Source: Dipteris shenzhenensis
Lineage: Eukaryota > Polypodiophyta > Polypodiopsida > Gleicheniales
Length of the DNA stretch: 64,000 nt
Assembly: GCA_047967505.1 (NCBI GenBank)
Contig: CM106540.1
Direction: 5' to 3' (one strand)
Position 1 is the stretch's first letter. Every line of letters begins with the position of its first letter. Below the pieces are notes generated by a model, which was not told where the DNA came from, did not search any database, and saw only the letters and a program-made list of their open reading frames with translations. Positions 44,281 through 55,640 of the stretch are shown in pieces. A program made the translations under genes and the position numbers.

Positions 44281-47200
44281 AATGTCTTCTCATGCTTTCA
44301 TGAATGATTGGGAACATCACTTTATTGTCCTTGCAACAGTGTGCATTCCTATACTTTGAATGGCTACCACCCTTTCATTCCATGTATATAGTGATTGGCT
44401 TGTATGAGTGGTTAGAGCTGGTAGTTGGTGCTACATAACTGTGCTACTAGTGCTACTACATAGTGCTACTAAAAAGTGGTGTATATTGTGCGGTGTATAA
44501 AAAAGTGATTACAAAAGGTATCAGGCAAAATGTAAGATTGTTTGACACATTATGATGTGAGTCCAAATCCTACCAATGCTTCATTACATGTGTGGACTCC
44601 TTATCCTTTTCATAACATAGCATATTTTGCTACACATATGCTCTTGGATCTTCTACTAATTTCCATTTAAGTAGCCATGGAAATAGAGCGTTGGTGAGGA
44701 AGAAGGGGTCCTGCTCATCATCTGTTGGTTTTCTTTCATACAAGATGACCATAAGCATAGAACCCCAAATCACATCATCATTGAATAGAGAATAAACTTG
44801 CTAGAGCAACAATGAACAAATTGCTCCGCACAAGACCAAGTGATGTAATTGATGGCATGGATTGTGCTGAGCTACTCTTTTACATGGTGAACCTTGGATT
44901 TAAGTGTAGCTATCTTGAAATCAACATTGTGCTTCATGCCCTTAATTTGCCTACACCTTAGCAAAAGCAAACCATTCATATCAAGAACTAGCATAAGGGC
45001 TACAATGTGAATAGTCTTTTTAAGAGCAGCAGGTGGTGCCACACTTTGCTCTTATATTTCATCGGTATTCGCGATAGGAGCACTATTTGCCACAAATGCA
45101 AGTGTGCCATATTAATCACAACCAACAACCATAGCTTTTATGGCACTAAGTACATCTCTGACTTCACGTAGCATATCCAAAGAAAAAAATTGTCCTTTAA
45201 AGCGTTATGACCATTGCTTCTTTCACTCCCCATGGCAACTTCTAAGAATAGCCCAAAAAATAAATATTGTGCCTTTTGAGGAATGCTCATCACTTCTTCT
45301 TCTTCATTGTTTTACTGTGATCACACCCAATAATTGTAGCTTTGATGGCACTAAGTACATCTCCAATTCATGATGCAAGTACAAGCCAAAAACCATTGTC
45401 CTTGCAACTATCTAGGACCACTGCCATGCCCTTCACTCCCCTTGGCAACTTCCAGGAATAGTCTGGAACAAAAATCTATGTATTAGGAGACACGACATTA
45501 TTTGTCTAGGACCACTGCCATGCTCTTCACTCCCATTGGCAACTTCCAGGAACAGTTTGGAAAAAAAATCTATGTATTTGGAGACATGCCATTATTTTAC
45601 AACTACTTGTATAATCAAGGCTACATATTCACCGTGTATAGGGTAGGGGATATGAGGAACATATGCAATATAAAAGGGCTACATTACAACACATAGGACA
45701 ACTTTAATGATGGATAATGGGCTGAAAAGAGAAGACACTATTTAAGAACATAGAATTTCATCTTTGCATAAGATTCTTCATGGATTATTACAAAGGCAAA
45801 AGTAGCCAGATGGTTTTGATACAATTTAGGCAAACAACATTGGCTTCCAATTGAGACAACTAGGAAGGCAAGCATCTTTTGGCTTTGGAAGTAGTAGCAC
45901 CTTCCCTTACATCTTGACCAGTGTCATTCTTTGTGCTAGGTTCCCTTGTAATAGTAGTTTCTCCTGCAAGAACAATGAATTAGTAAATGGATACAAGTTG
46001 CATTATGACATTACCAAAGAAAAGAAAAGGACAACTAAATTCACCTCTTCCAAACTTTTGTTTTGATGCTTTTTGTAGGAGCGTGAAGGTCTCTGCAAGA
46101 ATAGGGCTCCCCTCACTTATGTTTACCAAATTTAAACCAACAGGTGTCTTCTTTGAAAGCTGAGGTACCCCCTTGCATATAGCTCTCAATTTTGAACCAC
46201 CAGGTGTCTTTGTGACATTGTCTATCAATGCCCCTAGGCTATTGTTGTCTTTGTCGCATCTGCTTCTACACCCTCCATTTCACTAGAAGTATGAATCCCA
46301 TGTGCCTTGTCTAGAGAATCCTGCTCACCTGAAGGGATGTCATCTGTCACATGTTTGAGAGTATCATCGATAAACAAAATCACTAGTGACCAATGATTCA
46401 CCCACTTCTAGATAACCAAAAACCAAAAGATGTAAGGAATACTTGAAATAACATTTGTATATACACAATCATGCTGGGAAAAAAATATGAATAGATAACC
46501 AATCATGTCTTATCCCATTGTGAGGAACCTCATCAACAATAGGTAGTTTTGGATCACAGCTTTCTTTTTTAGGTGACTGCGGTTCTATAGTCATTGTGAT
46601 AGTTGTGAGATATGAAAGGATAAACTATCACACAAGGTAGCACTCATACACAAATCTACTTGCAACCAAATACAAAATATGAATGTATCTACGTCATTAT
46701 AGGAAGCCATAAAAAATCCAATACAATCAAGAGGTACCTATAAAATGAAATTGGTAGCTACAAAAAGGACTAGCCCACCATGTGGCAATACCTTCTATTA
46801 AGTAGTGACCACTACTCCTTAAGTCATAGCTATCTAGACACCATATGGTAGGTACCAAATAGAGATAGACTGAGAGAGAGAAATACACAATGTGATGTTC
46901 TTGTAGCAGCTTATCTAATGATGAATACAATTCTAACTATTATCTATTTTGTGCATTATGTTCATTATTATGATTTTGAGTGTGATTGTTGTATCTATTT
47001 CCTTCTTTCCATTTGAGCAATGACAGAGAAAAGTGTGTTCTATTTTGTCATGATAATATCTTGACTATCTTGTAAATCTCAGTTCTTTCCTTTAGCAATG
47101 CACAGTTAGTTCAGTTCTCTATTTCCCAAACCCCCAAAAAATGGAGTTTTGTATTCTGTTAACACTAGCAATCTTGTGGGTTCGAATACCATCAACGTAT

Positions 47201-47859
47201 CTGGTAATCAAAGATCAAGACTGGTGGCTTATGAGTCATGAAGATTTTTGACACATTAGGGAGACAATATGGTCGTCTGTATACCACATTTAGAATAGTA
47301 GAGCGAAAAATTCAATTTAATAGAAGAGATCGCCTCAGTCCAATGTTTTCAAAAGATGGCAAGATTCGACAATACCAAACAAGTAGCGACTCATGTATAA
47401 TGCATATTCATTTGAATTGAGTACAGTAATGTTCTAGCATGGCAATGCATATATAGAAGAATGAATGTCTGCAAATAGCCAAGATGGCAACCCCATATCT
47501 CAATGTACGCATTTGTAACTCCAACTTTGAAGACAACAAATGCAGCGATAGCAAGATGAAGAAGTAAAAGGTAGTGTTGAAATGGCACCACATTTATCAA
47601 GCCAAGAAGGTGTGATCCAAAAATGACATGGGAAGAAACTGAGATCCAAAGCCTAGAGAAAGAATCAAGCGGAGATCCCATGATTTCAAGCATTCTTGGA
47701 GTAAACCAAGCTAATACAACAAGAATTGATCATTGACTACCATTTTATCTCCTTCAAACAAATGAAAAGGATGTAGATGAACTATGATAGATCTTTTGGA
47801 GCTTGAAGACCTTGGGGATGAGGCAACAATAGATTTTGAACAAGCAGTAAAAGACATAG
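44281..47859. other. intergenic, with repeats and no clear gene
   Basis: Near 44360-44480 a short phrase GTGCTACTA recurs. The minus frame 45980-46228 contains a two-copy 21-residue repeat (TPGGSKLRAICKGVPQLS / TPVGLNLVNISEGSPIL) without a known domain. The GTAGCTACC motif recurs near 46745-46860. No LTR or splice-defined gene was found. Confidence 0.45.
45130..45600. repeat. nested imperfect tandem repeats
   Basis: The phrase CACTCCCCATGGCAACTTC and variants occurs at about 45225, 45437 and 45520, each followed by a related 50-60 bp tail (AATAGYCYGGAAYAAAAATCT). The phrase TATGGCACTAAGTACATCTC occurs at 45139 and 45344. This indicates a period of about 205 bp with a further 85-bp duplication of its end. 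Confidence 0.75.
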
Positions 47860-48210
47860 TTGCACACAACAAACGATAGAGAAAAAGAATCGGATGAATA
47901 TTTCAAAGAAAAAGAAGAATACTTGGACAAAAGTTCCCAAGAAAAAGAAGCAGATTTGGACAAAGTTTCCAAAGTAAAAGAAGAAGATTCGGACAAAGGA
48001 TCCGAAGAAAAAGAAGAAGTTTTGGACAAAAGATCCAAAGATAAAGAAACAAATTCAGAAGAAAGATCTGAGGAAGAAAGCAGATTAGATTCGAATGCAG
48101 AATCCTACCAAGATGAAGAGAATCAAGCTTTTCATACTTTACCAAATAGTCCAAGGAGTTTGACTACAAATTTGCCCACTACCATCACCTGTAAGTCCAC
48201 CAACACATAG
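47860..48210 (+). pseudogene. gypsy gag-region frame with 11-residue charged repeats
   Basis: An open frame of 116 codons carrying about five copies of an 11-residue unit like KEEVLDKRSKD or KEADLDKVSKV (33-nt period, about 47880-48075). The segment is strongly charged and probably helical or disordered. It lies just upstream of gag-like sequence with a similar Lys/Glu bias. I infer it is part of gag; an independent host protein is less likely because the downstream frame is decayed element sequence. Confidence 0.5.
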
Positions 48211-48239
48211 GCTAAATACACCAATTCACCTGATGGCAC

Positions 48240-49720
48240 ACCCATAGGTAGCCAGTTTGAAATGTAAATTTTTTGGATTTCATGGGGTAAAGATATCTTA
48301 GTTGTGGCACAATTTGAAACTTGGTGGTGAGCCAATAGTTTCGACACCTTGGTTGGGGTCCAAAAAATTTACAATAGTTTGCAGGCACACTAGCTAGAAA
48401 AGCTATGCGGTGGTTTAGCCCATATGGAGTGGAAAATTTTGCCACTTATAATGACTTAAAGACATAGGTTTTTGGAGAGGTTTCAAAAAGAGAAATAGCC
48501 CCCACTAGTGATGTTAGAAGAAAGTGAAGGCAACTGAAACAAAAGAAACTGCCTATAGAAGGCTACACCTAGCAATGTTTGAACATGAATGCATGATTGG
48601 ATGCAGCAGAAAGATTGACCACTAAAACAATGGCAGAATATTTGTGCAAGGGACTAAAATTGGAATTTGTAGTTTGGTTGGTGGTCTCATACTGCCACTA
48701 GGTGCTCATGGGTTCAATAACCTTGTTGATACAGCCAAAAGATTTGAAAGATGCATAGGCACAATTAAAAAGAAAAAGAAGATATTTGAGGTGGAATTCA
48801 AAGAAGATTTTGAAGAAGATTTAGATGTATTGGAAAGTGAATCTGAATCTAACTTGAGTAGGAATGAGTCCAAAAGTGATTCAAAAATTGACTCAAAGAA
48901 GAAAAAGAAGAAGAAGAAAAAGAAGGCAATAGTAGTAATAAGTCCGAAAGTGATTCAGAAATTGACTCAACGAAGAAAAAGAAGAAGAAGAAAAAGAAGG
49001 CAGCAAAGAAAGACAAAAGGAAGAAAATGAGATGAAGAAAGAAAAGCAAAAGCCAAAAAATATTCCTTCAACCTCTAATTTAGAGAAATTAGTGGATCAA
49101 AAGTTGCAAACTTTGGGGATGAATCAGAACCAACCACAACTATAGTGCGAGACTTGTAGCAAGAGTCATCCAACTTTAGCATGCTGTTACAACCCTAATG
49201 CATGCAACAATCCATAGTAATAATTAAGTCACAGAGAACTCTAGCAATGGGCACCAATGCAGTAGCCATTAGAGCAAATGCAGTGGTCATTATGCCGCAG
49301 CAACAGCAACAACCTCAACAACAATAACAAAAAAGAAATTAGGGACAACAAAGGAATTGGAACCAACAAACTAATTGGAATCAACAACAATCAGGACAAT
49401 GTGGTTATTGGCATAGGCACAGATGGTCATTTTTTGGGACCCAATTATGCCTTGTGGGTGAAGCACTCCGTTGAAAGGAGGTTCACCACCACCTCAAGCA
49501 GCACAACAGCCCCTCGCAAGCCAATGCAGTGTTGATACAAGAATTACCAAATATAGTGAGAGGCGGAGCAATGGCATACAAGAAGGGTAGGTAGCATGAC
49601 CTGCATGACTTGTGTGATTGTTTGGGGTGCATCCTGCTTGAAATGATACTAGAAAAACCACTGGGCATGGAAGTTCAGGCAGTGACCAGATCAAAAGGAT
49701 GAGTCCAAGAGACACCACAA
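48240..49720 (+). pseudogene. gypsy gag with lysine-rich tract and zinc-knuckle remnants
   Basis: Protein-like segments in several frames: 48644-49030 (TAKRFERCIGT, an acidic stretch, then two Lys-rich runs encoded by AAG/AAA repeats). Then CETCSKSHPTLACCYNPNAC near 49147-49206 and a Gln/Asn-rich stretch around 49292-49400 ending QCGYWHRHRW, which looks like a CxxCxxxxHxxxxC knuckle with its second Cys and the Gly mutated. The order is as expected for gag. Multiple stops are present. Confidence 0.65.
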
Positions 49721-50111
49721 GTAAAGAAAGAAGTAAAAGAGAAAGCCCTCAAATGGAAGGACCAAGAAGAAGTTTGAACATCAGTATATTGAAAGAAATC
49801 CAAAAAGCACAAGCCAAAGAGGCAAAGAAAAGAGTTTGGCAACCGGTGGATCTGCAAGAATAGACCAATCTAGAAATTTTGAAAACTAATCCCATCAACA
49901 ATCTGACAACAAGTATGAAGTCAACACCCTGATGTTGAGTCCAAGAAAGGATCCAATGGCAAACCCAACAAGTAGCCAAGATTTGGAGAACCAATCAATA
50001 GTTTAGGAGTAGGGGGTGATAAGCCAAAAGAAGGATGAAGAGAGCCTCTTGGCCGAATTCTTCCATACCATGAAGCAAGCGTTTGTACAGATCACATAGG
50101 ATCAACAATTG

Positions 50112-50251
50112 AGTTTGGCTCCCATGTTTGGGATAATTTCATTAAGCAACTATAAGAGGAAAAACAAGAGCAAAAGAAACCAGTTTGGCTCCCATGTTTG
50201 GGATAATTTCATTAAGCAACTATAAGAGGAAAAACAAGAGCAAAAGAAACC
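50112..50251. repeat. 70-bp perfect tandem duplication
   Basis: The block starting AGTTTGGCTCCCATG at 50112 is repeated at 50182 with no difference seen. The 70-bp period is not a multiple of three, so it breaks the frame between gag and protease. Confidence 0.95.
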
Positions 50252-50285
50252 AGATTTTTTAAGTCAATTAGATCACCAATCATCA

Positions 50286-50640
50286 TTGCAAGAACCACCA
50301 GTGTTGCAACAAGTAGAACCAAATGATGTGGACTATAAAGTCCCAGAGATCAAGGTGCCTTGTAATGGTCAAGAAATACAAGGAGCATTGCTAGATGGGG
50401 GCTCAGGTGTGAATATCCTCCTGCACAGTATGTATCAGAAGATGGGTTTAACGGAGTTGGATGAAACAACTTTTTTTGTCAAAATGTAACCATTAGGTAT
50501 TGTTCGGAATCAAAAAATTGTAATTCAAGGCATGCCATTTAAAGTGAATTTTGTGGTCCTCTAGATGGAAAAGGGAGATTTCTCCTATCCAATCTTGATG
50601 GGAAGGCCATGGTTTTAAAAACCCAAGGTGAAATAGGATT
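50286..50640 (+). pseudogene. gypsy retropepsin
   Basis: The frame 50286-50489 reads IKVPCNGQEIQGALLDGGSG then VNILLHSMYQKMGL, where LLDGGSG is the active-site Asp segment (a known DGGS variant). It continues past a stop as PLGIVRNQKIVIQGMPFKVN and SYPILMGRPWF, the ILGRPW-like end of the domain. The catalytic Asp is intact, but stops follow at 50487 and within the C-terminal half. Confidence 0.82.
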
Positions 50641-51239
50641 GGGGGGCCTCTAAAATCACAGTCCGAAGTGGGAAAAATAAAGTCCGCCTGGACATGGTCC
50701 CAAAGGTGGTATTGGAAAAGGAAAATAGACCATTGATTGTGCAATGTGTCAATATGCTATCAGGGATGGATGATGGCAAGGAGCAAGAATTTTTGGATGT
50801 GAATCCATCCATAGTGTGACTCTTTGAAGTTGATGTAGGCCATATAGTGCAACGACATGCAACCGAAGTGGTGGTAGCCTATCAAGTAATGTTGGCAGAA
50901 CCAGTTGAAGTCTGGCAAAGATTCAGCAAAAAGCAGGTCAATCCAAAATCCAAAGAAGATCTCAATGAGGACTCCGCCAAGTAAAAATTGGGTGAAGATA
51001 TAATTTGTAGGGTAGTAGAAGCCTATGAGGAGCAGATGTAGAAAATAGCTAAGGGTAAAAGGAGAGTTGGAAGAATTGAATTTGGGCACGACAAAAAAGC
51101 CACAAAAGGCACTTTCAAAACAGAATTAATGCAATTAATGGAATTTAAATACATTTGTTGGGAATACACTGACATGAAGGGCATATATTCGAGCCTATGT
51201 GTTTGCCACATAAAACTGAAAAAGGATACAGTTTTGATG

Positions 51240-51860
51240 GTGCAACGAAGATACTGAATGAATCCTAACTATGCTAAGTTAGTCAAAGAAGAAATTGATA
51301 AATTGCTCAGAGTACGTTTCATATACCCGGTGGATAAAGTGACATGTCTTTCTCCTATAGTCATAGTTCCCAAGAAAAATGGTTGATTGTGGGTCAATGT
51401 GGACTACATAAAATTGAATGCAGCCACTATAACCAACCCCTTTCCTCTACCTTTTTGTGACACTATGTTGGATGCATTAGTTGGGCCATGAGGTGTATAG
51501 TTTTCTAGATGGATTTAGTGGTATAATCAGATTTAGATGGTTGAAGAAGATAAAGACAAAACAACATTTTTCATGGAGTGGGGAGTGTTTGCAAGCAATG
51601 TCATGAATTTCAGAGTGGGGATCGTTTGCAAGCAATGTGATGAATTTTGGATTAAAAAATGCTCCACCCACATTTTAAAGATGGATAAATTTTCGCACCA
51701 TACCTCACTACTTTCATGAGAGTGTTTTTAGATGTTTTCACTATGTTTGGCAAAGAAAATGAACACATTGAACACCTTCGACTCTATTTTGGAAAACATT
51801 GAGAATTCCGATTGAGCTTGAATTCGATGAAATGCACATTTGCAGTCTGCCAGGGTGATG
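51240..51860 (+). pseudogene. gypsy reverse transcriptase
   Basis: The reading starts NPNYAKLVKEEIDKLLRVRF, then SPIVIVPKKNG, VDYIKLNAATITNPFPLPFC (motif 1), then degraded MVEEDKDKTTFFMEWGVFAS. After frame changes it continues as APPTF-like, VFLDVFTMFGKENEHIEHLR and CTFAVCQGDVLGHIIS. The catalytic FLDD is FLDV, losing the second Asp, and several codons are stops. The match to Ty3/gypsy RT is clear. Confidence 0.88.
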
Positions 51861-52109
51861 TACTTGGACACATCATTTCAGTCAAAGGGACAGTGGCCCT
51901 TGATCTAGATTGCTGCCGCAATCAAAGAGGCTAAAGAACTTAGAAATTCCAAAGAAGTCATGAGATTCATTGGGCAAGTAAAATGGCACAATAGATTTCT
52001 TAGGTATTTGCCCTATGTATGTCAACCACATTATCAAGATTGGTTAAGCCAAATGAACAATTTGTTTGTAGAGAAGAACAAAAAAAAGCATTTGATTTAT
52101 TGAAGAAAA

Positions 52110-52611
52110 TGTTGGTGGTAGCATCTATTCTTATTCCATCGGACTGGACCCGAGAATTTCTGTTTTTGTGGACGCATCAGGCATTGCCGTAGGGGTAGTA
52201 TTAATGCAAACTTTGAAAAAGGGGCAGTTCTAGCCAGTTTATGCTAGCCATACCTTGTCACCAGCTAAACATAACTATTCAATTAACTGAAAGGGAAGGC
52301 TTGGGTATGATATACGCCTTGCAAAAATTTTGGCATTATCTTTTGGCTAACATAGTGATCTTTCACACCAACCACTAGACATTACTATATTTGGTTAACA
52401 AGCCTCAACCATCCGAAAGCATATCTAGATGGATCCTACTCCTACAAGAATTCAATTATAGAATAGTGTATACTCCAAGAAGACTATGCCTCATTGTGGA
52501 TTACCTTAGCAGATTGGAGTCTAGGGATAACCTAGGACAAGGAATTTTGGATGACCTACCAGATTTATTTTTGTTCCAAGTGGAAGCCATTCATGGAATA
52601 GTTTGGCGTGA
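52110..52611 (+). pseudogene. gypsy RNase H
   Basis: It reads VFVDASGIAVGVVLMQTLKK (Asp of the active site intact), VYASHTLSPAKHNYS, then LTEREGLGMIYALQKFWHYL with the conserved Glu, and finally 52391-52624, VNKPQPSESISRWILLLQEF and IVYTPRRLCLIVDYLSRLES (the tail of the RNase H/connection domain). Frame changes and stops lie between these parts. Confidence 0.85.
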
Positions 52612-54105
52612 CACAATGCTATAGTTTCCAACATTTGTACGTGGTAGAAAACAATAAGAGAAAACCATATTTTTTACATGTACACAAACTTAATTCAGAA
52701 TCCAATGCTAATAACTTAGTGTAAGTTTTGATCCAAGCTTTAAAAGAGTATGGAGGTGTGACAGAGTCTGAGATGGTCAAGAAATTTGTTTGTTTTGCAT
52801 GTGATGGTGCTTCAGTCTTGCAAGGTTGTCGGAATGGTGTCTCTGTACAAATAGAAACAAAATATGCTCCTTACTGTGTTGGGATACATTGTATGGCTCA
52901 TCGCACAAATCTAGCTTACAAAGGTGTCCACATTTCCATCAGTACAACGAATTGAAACGTTGGTTAAAAAAAGCTACTCTTACTTTTGCAAGAGTCCAAA
53001 AAGATACAATCGATTTAGAGTTATTGCAAAATCACTGGGTACAAAAGGAAGGAAGATTTTGAAGAATGTGGATACTAGATGGATATCTTTAGTTCAGCTA
53101 GTGAAGAGATTATGGGAGGAATACAAGACTTTGGTCTATTTAATGCACATGGAGCCAGAAGAAGAGGTTGAAAAGGTAGATATCTTGTATCATAAACTGA
53201 CCAACATAGATTTGATGTTGGGATTGTGTGGAATTATTCCACTTTTAGACAAAATGAATATGTTGAGTAAAATGTCAAGGCAATAAAACTCACAGACGAG
53301 AAATTGTTTAAAGATTGGAAAAGTTTAATAGACCTAGATGGGGATTCCTCACTTTTAACATGTGATCAGGAAGGATATATTTGCCTTCGTGCAAACAATC
53401 AGGTTTTTAGGATGACAAGAGAAAACAAACAACACAAAAGACTACAATACATTAAAAAAGAGGCTTTTTTAAAGAAAGTACAAACAGTGAAAATTGCCCT
53501 AAGGTTCATGAAGTTGCAAGTGCAGTGGTAGATGAAATCAGAAGTAGGTTTCCACGAAATGACCTAATGGAAGCATTTACCATCATATTTCCACATTTTT
53601 GGATCAATGGTTCTTATGAAAGTATCAAAGCAGGTTTAAAGAATCATTTGGATGCTCTCAAAAAACACTTTGGACGAGACATTAACATGGACATTATAAA
53701 GTACAATGATTTGTTGGATTTTGGAAAGCTTTATTCATAGTCTTTCCTTTTTGGAGAAGTCATGCACTAGCAAAGTAATTTAATGTAAAATGTTCAATTG
53801 CAAGGTTTGATGGTTTGGCTTTGGAATGAGCTCTCTCACAGTACATTCCTACAAAATAACATTTTTTATTACTTCAAGCTTGCAAATTTATGTCAAACCT
53901 TTATTCTTGGCTCAGTTGAAGATGAAAGGTGTTTTAGTACTCTCGGTTACTTGAAGAATAAGCTTTGTAATAAGCTAGATGATAACTTAGATCTTAGCTT
54001 GAGATTATACTCTTGTTCTTATGATGTTAGTAGCTTTCTGTATGATAGAGCATTAGCACTTTGGAAGTCAAGCTGTAAAAGAAAAGGCTATAATTAGCTT
54101 TTTTG
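52612..54105 (+). pseudogene. hAT-type DNA transposase remnant (DUF4371-like body and dimerisation end)
   Basis: hAT transposases cut and paste DNA with an RNase H-fold core and dimerise through a C-terminal region. Starting at YVVENNKRKPYFLHVHKLNS near 52627, the reading runs in order through VLIQALKEYGGVTESEMVKK, FACDGASVLQGCRNGVSVQI, GIHCMAHRTNLA, KSPKRYNRFRVIAKSLGTKG, ILKNVDTRWISLVQLVKRLW and, after more frames, FILGSVEDERCFSTLGYLKN (the hAT C-terminal signature) to 54097. About four frameshifts separate the parts. The N-terminal BED zinc finger is missing and the left edge abuts gypsy RNase H. Confidence 0.85.
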
Positions 54106-54378
54106 GACTATTTGAACTAGACTTTGAGAATTTTCTTCCCCCATTGGATTTGAAGGATATTCATTATCCTTAAACAATTTTCTATTTTGCATACTCTACA
54201 GTATCCTAAATGCTAGCACTCTAGAAGTCAAGTTGTAAAAGAAAAGGCTATAATTAGCTTTTTTGGACTATTTGAACTAGACTTTGAGAATTTTCTTCCC
54301 CCATTGGATTTGAAGGATATTCATTATCCTTAAACAATTTTATGTTTTGCATACTCTACAGTATCCTAAATGCTAGCT
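54051..54378. repeat. 160-bp tandem duplication at the hAT 3' end
   Basis: The block GAAGTCAAGCTGTAAAAGAA ... GTATCCTAAATGCTAG starting at 54064 recurs at 54224 with only a few changes. It duplicates the stop-codon region and 3' flank of the hAT remnant. Confidence 0.93.
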
Positions 54379-54539
54379 ATTTCATGTATTTTGAAATTAT
54401 GTAAAACGAAAAAGACAGAGTTTTCAATATAACTAGTTTTTAGTATATTTGTGAAAATTGAAAGTTTTTTAAATGCCCTAGAATATTTAGCCAAGTTTTG
54501 AAACAAAAATTATAACAAAAGATAAAATTCGCCAATTCT

Positions 54540-55021
54540 TTGAAACTTTTAAAAATAATTTATGAAAAATTTTGCCAGTATATTATAATACTATATTTCT
54601 ATACCTTCGATAAAAACATCCTTGGTGAAGAACTCAGGACTGAAGCCATTAATGCACGCAAAGGTTATTCTAATGATCAAGCATTCACATCTTTAGATAG
54701 AAGCAGAGGCATAGGCAGAGGTAGATCAGAGAAGTGGTCATTATCAACAACAAAGTCATAAGCAAGGTCAGTCTCAGCATCATCATCATCCTCAACAACA
54801 TCAGCATCAGCATCAGCAAAGAGAAAATTATTCCAACCGAGGAGGAATGCATCCACCAACGTGTCAAACATTCAGTGCAACTACTGTCATAAGTTTGGAC
54901 ACTATGAAAGATATTGCTACAAAAGGCAATACGACCAAGGCGATCATCAATAGTTGCATCAAAGTATAGAGGGGATAGAAGGCTACATAAACCTTAATCA
55001 TACAATTTTAGTGCAAGAACT

Positions 55022-55061
<40 letters not shown>

Positions 55062-55640
55062 TCCAGTAGCAATTGAGGGAACTTCTACAGAAGAGGAAAT
55101 CATCGTGGTGGATATTATAGTCATAGTCATTTTACAAATGAACATGGGAATATGTTTCTTGCAAACGAGGAAATGCAAAAGACTAAGACAATGTACCTAG
55201 ACACTAATTGCAATCCAAAAGAGGATTTTAGGTACCAAGTCAACCAATCAAAATAGGATCCTTGGTACATCGACAGCAGTGCATCATCTCACATGACAAA
55301 TCATCAAGAATGGTTCACAGAGTTGAAACCATTATAAGGTCAAAAGGATGTCATCTACACAGTAGATAATACACCAAAAGGGACATGCATTATCATATGA
55401 ACAATTTCACTTGTACGAAAGGGTTGGTGAAAGATGTACTCTACATTCTGAAGCTCAGCAAGAACCTCTTGTCATCAATAGGTTAAATGATGGAACACAA
55501 CTACCGAGTCGTCATCTTCAACAGAGATGAATGCACTATCAGAGACAAATCCAGAAGATTTCAGCTAGTAGGAAAAGGTGTCAAGGAAGGACACTTGTAA
55601 CAAATTCTAGCTACAATACTAGATATGCATGCCATGTTAA
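54540..55640 (+). pseudogene. third copia fragment: gag C-terminus, zinc knuckle and protease
   Basis: A gag end (LGEELRTEAINARKGYSNDQ, then RSRGIGRGRSEKW) is followed by a Ser/His/Gln-rich stretch from (CAT)n/(CAG)n-like repeats and an intact CCHC knuckle, CNYCHKFGHYERYCYKRQ, at about 54876-54930. Then come (GA)n and (CAGA)n repeats, and a protease segment WYIDSSASSHMTNHQEWF at about 55261-55316 in which the usual DSGAS reads DSSAS. VKDVLYILKLSKNLLSSIG follows. Multiple shifts and stops. RT and LTRs are absent. Confidence 0.82.
55022..55060. repeat. (GA)n followed by (CAGA)n microsatellite
   Basis: GA units from 55022 to 55040 change to five ACAG units up to 55060, inside the degenerate copia gag-protease spacer. 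Confidence 0.95.

Larger units (their letters stand above)
47860..52611 (+). mobile_element. Ty3/gypsy retrotransposon, gag to RNase H, 3'-truncated
   Basis: The + strand order is a repeat-rich acidic/basic gag region, degenerate zinc knuckles, retropepsin, reverse transcriptase and RNase H. The domain order is correct and continuous over about 4.7 kb. Integrase and LTRs were not found: after the RNase H end (near 52611) the sequence changes within a few bases into a hAT transposase. A 70-bp perfect tandem duplication (50112-50181, 50182-50251) shifts the frame between gag and protease. The element is dead. Confidence 0.82.

Noticed and set aside
49030-49049. Phe-rich minus frame around 48849-49049 as a membrane protein
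   Set aside because: It is the complement of AAG/AAA lysine codons of the gypsy gag region.
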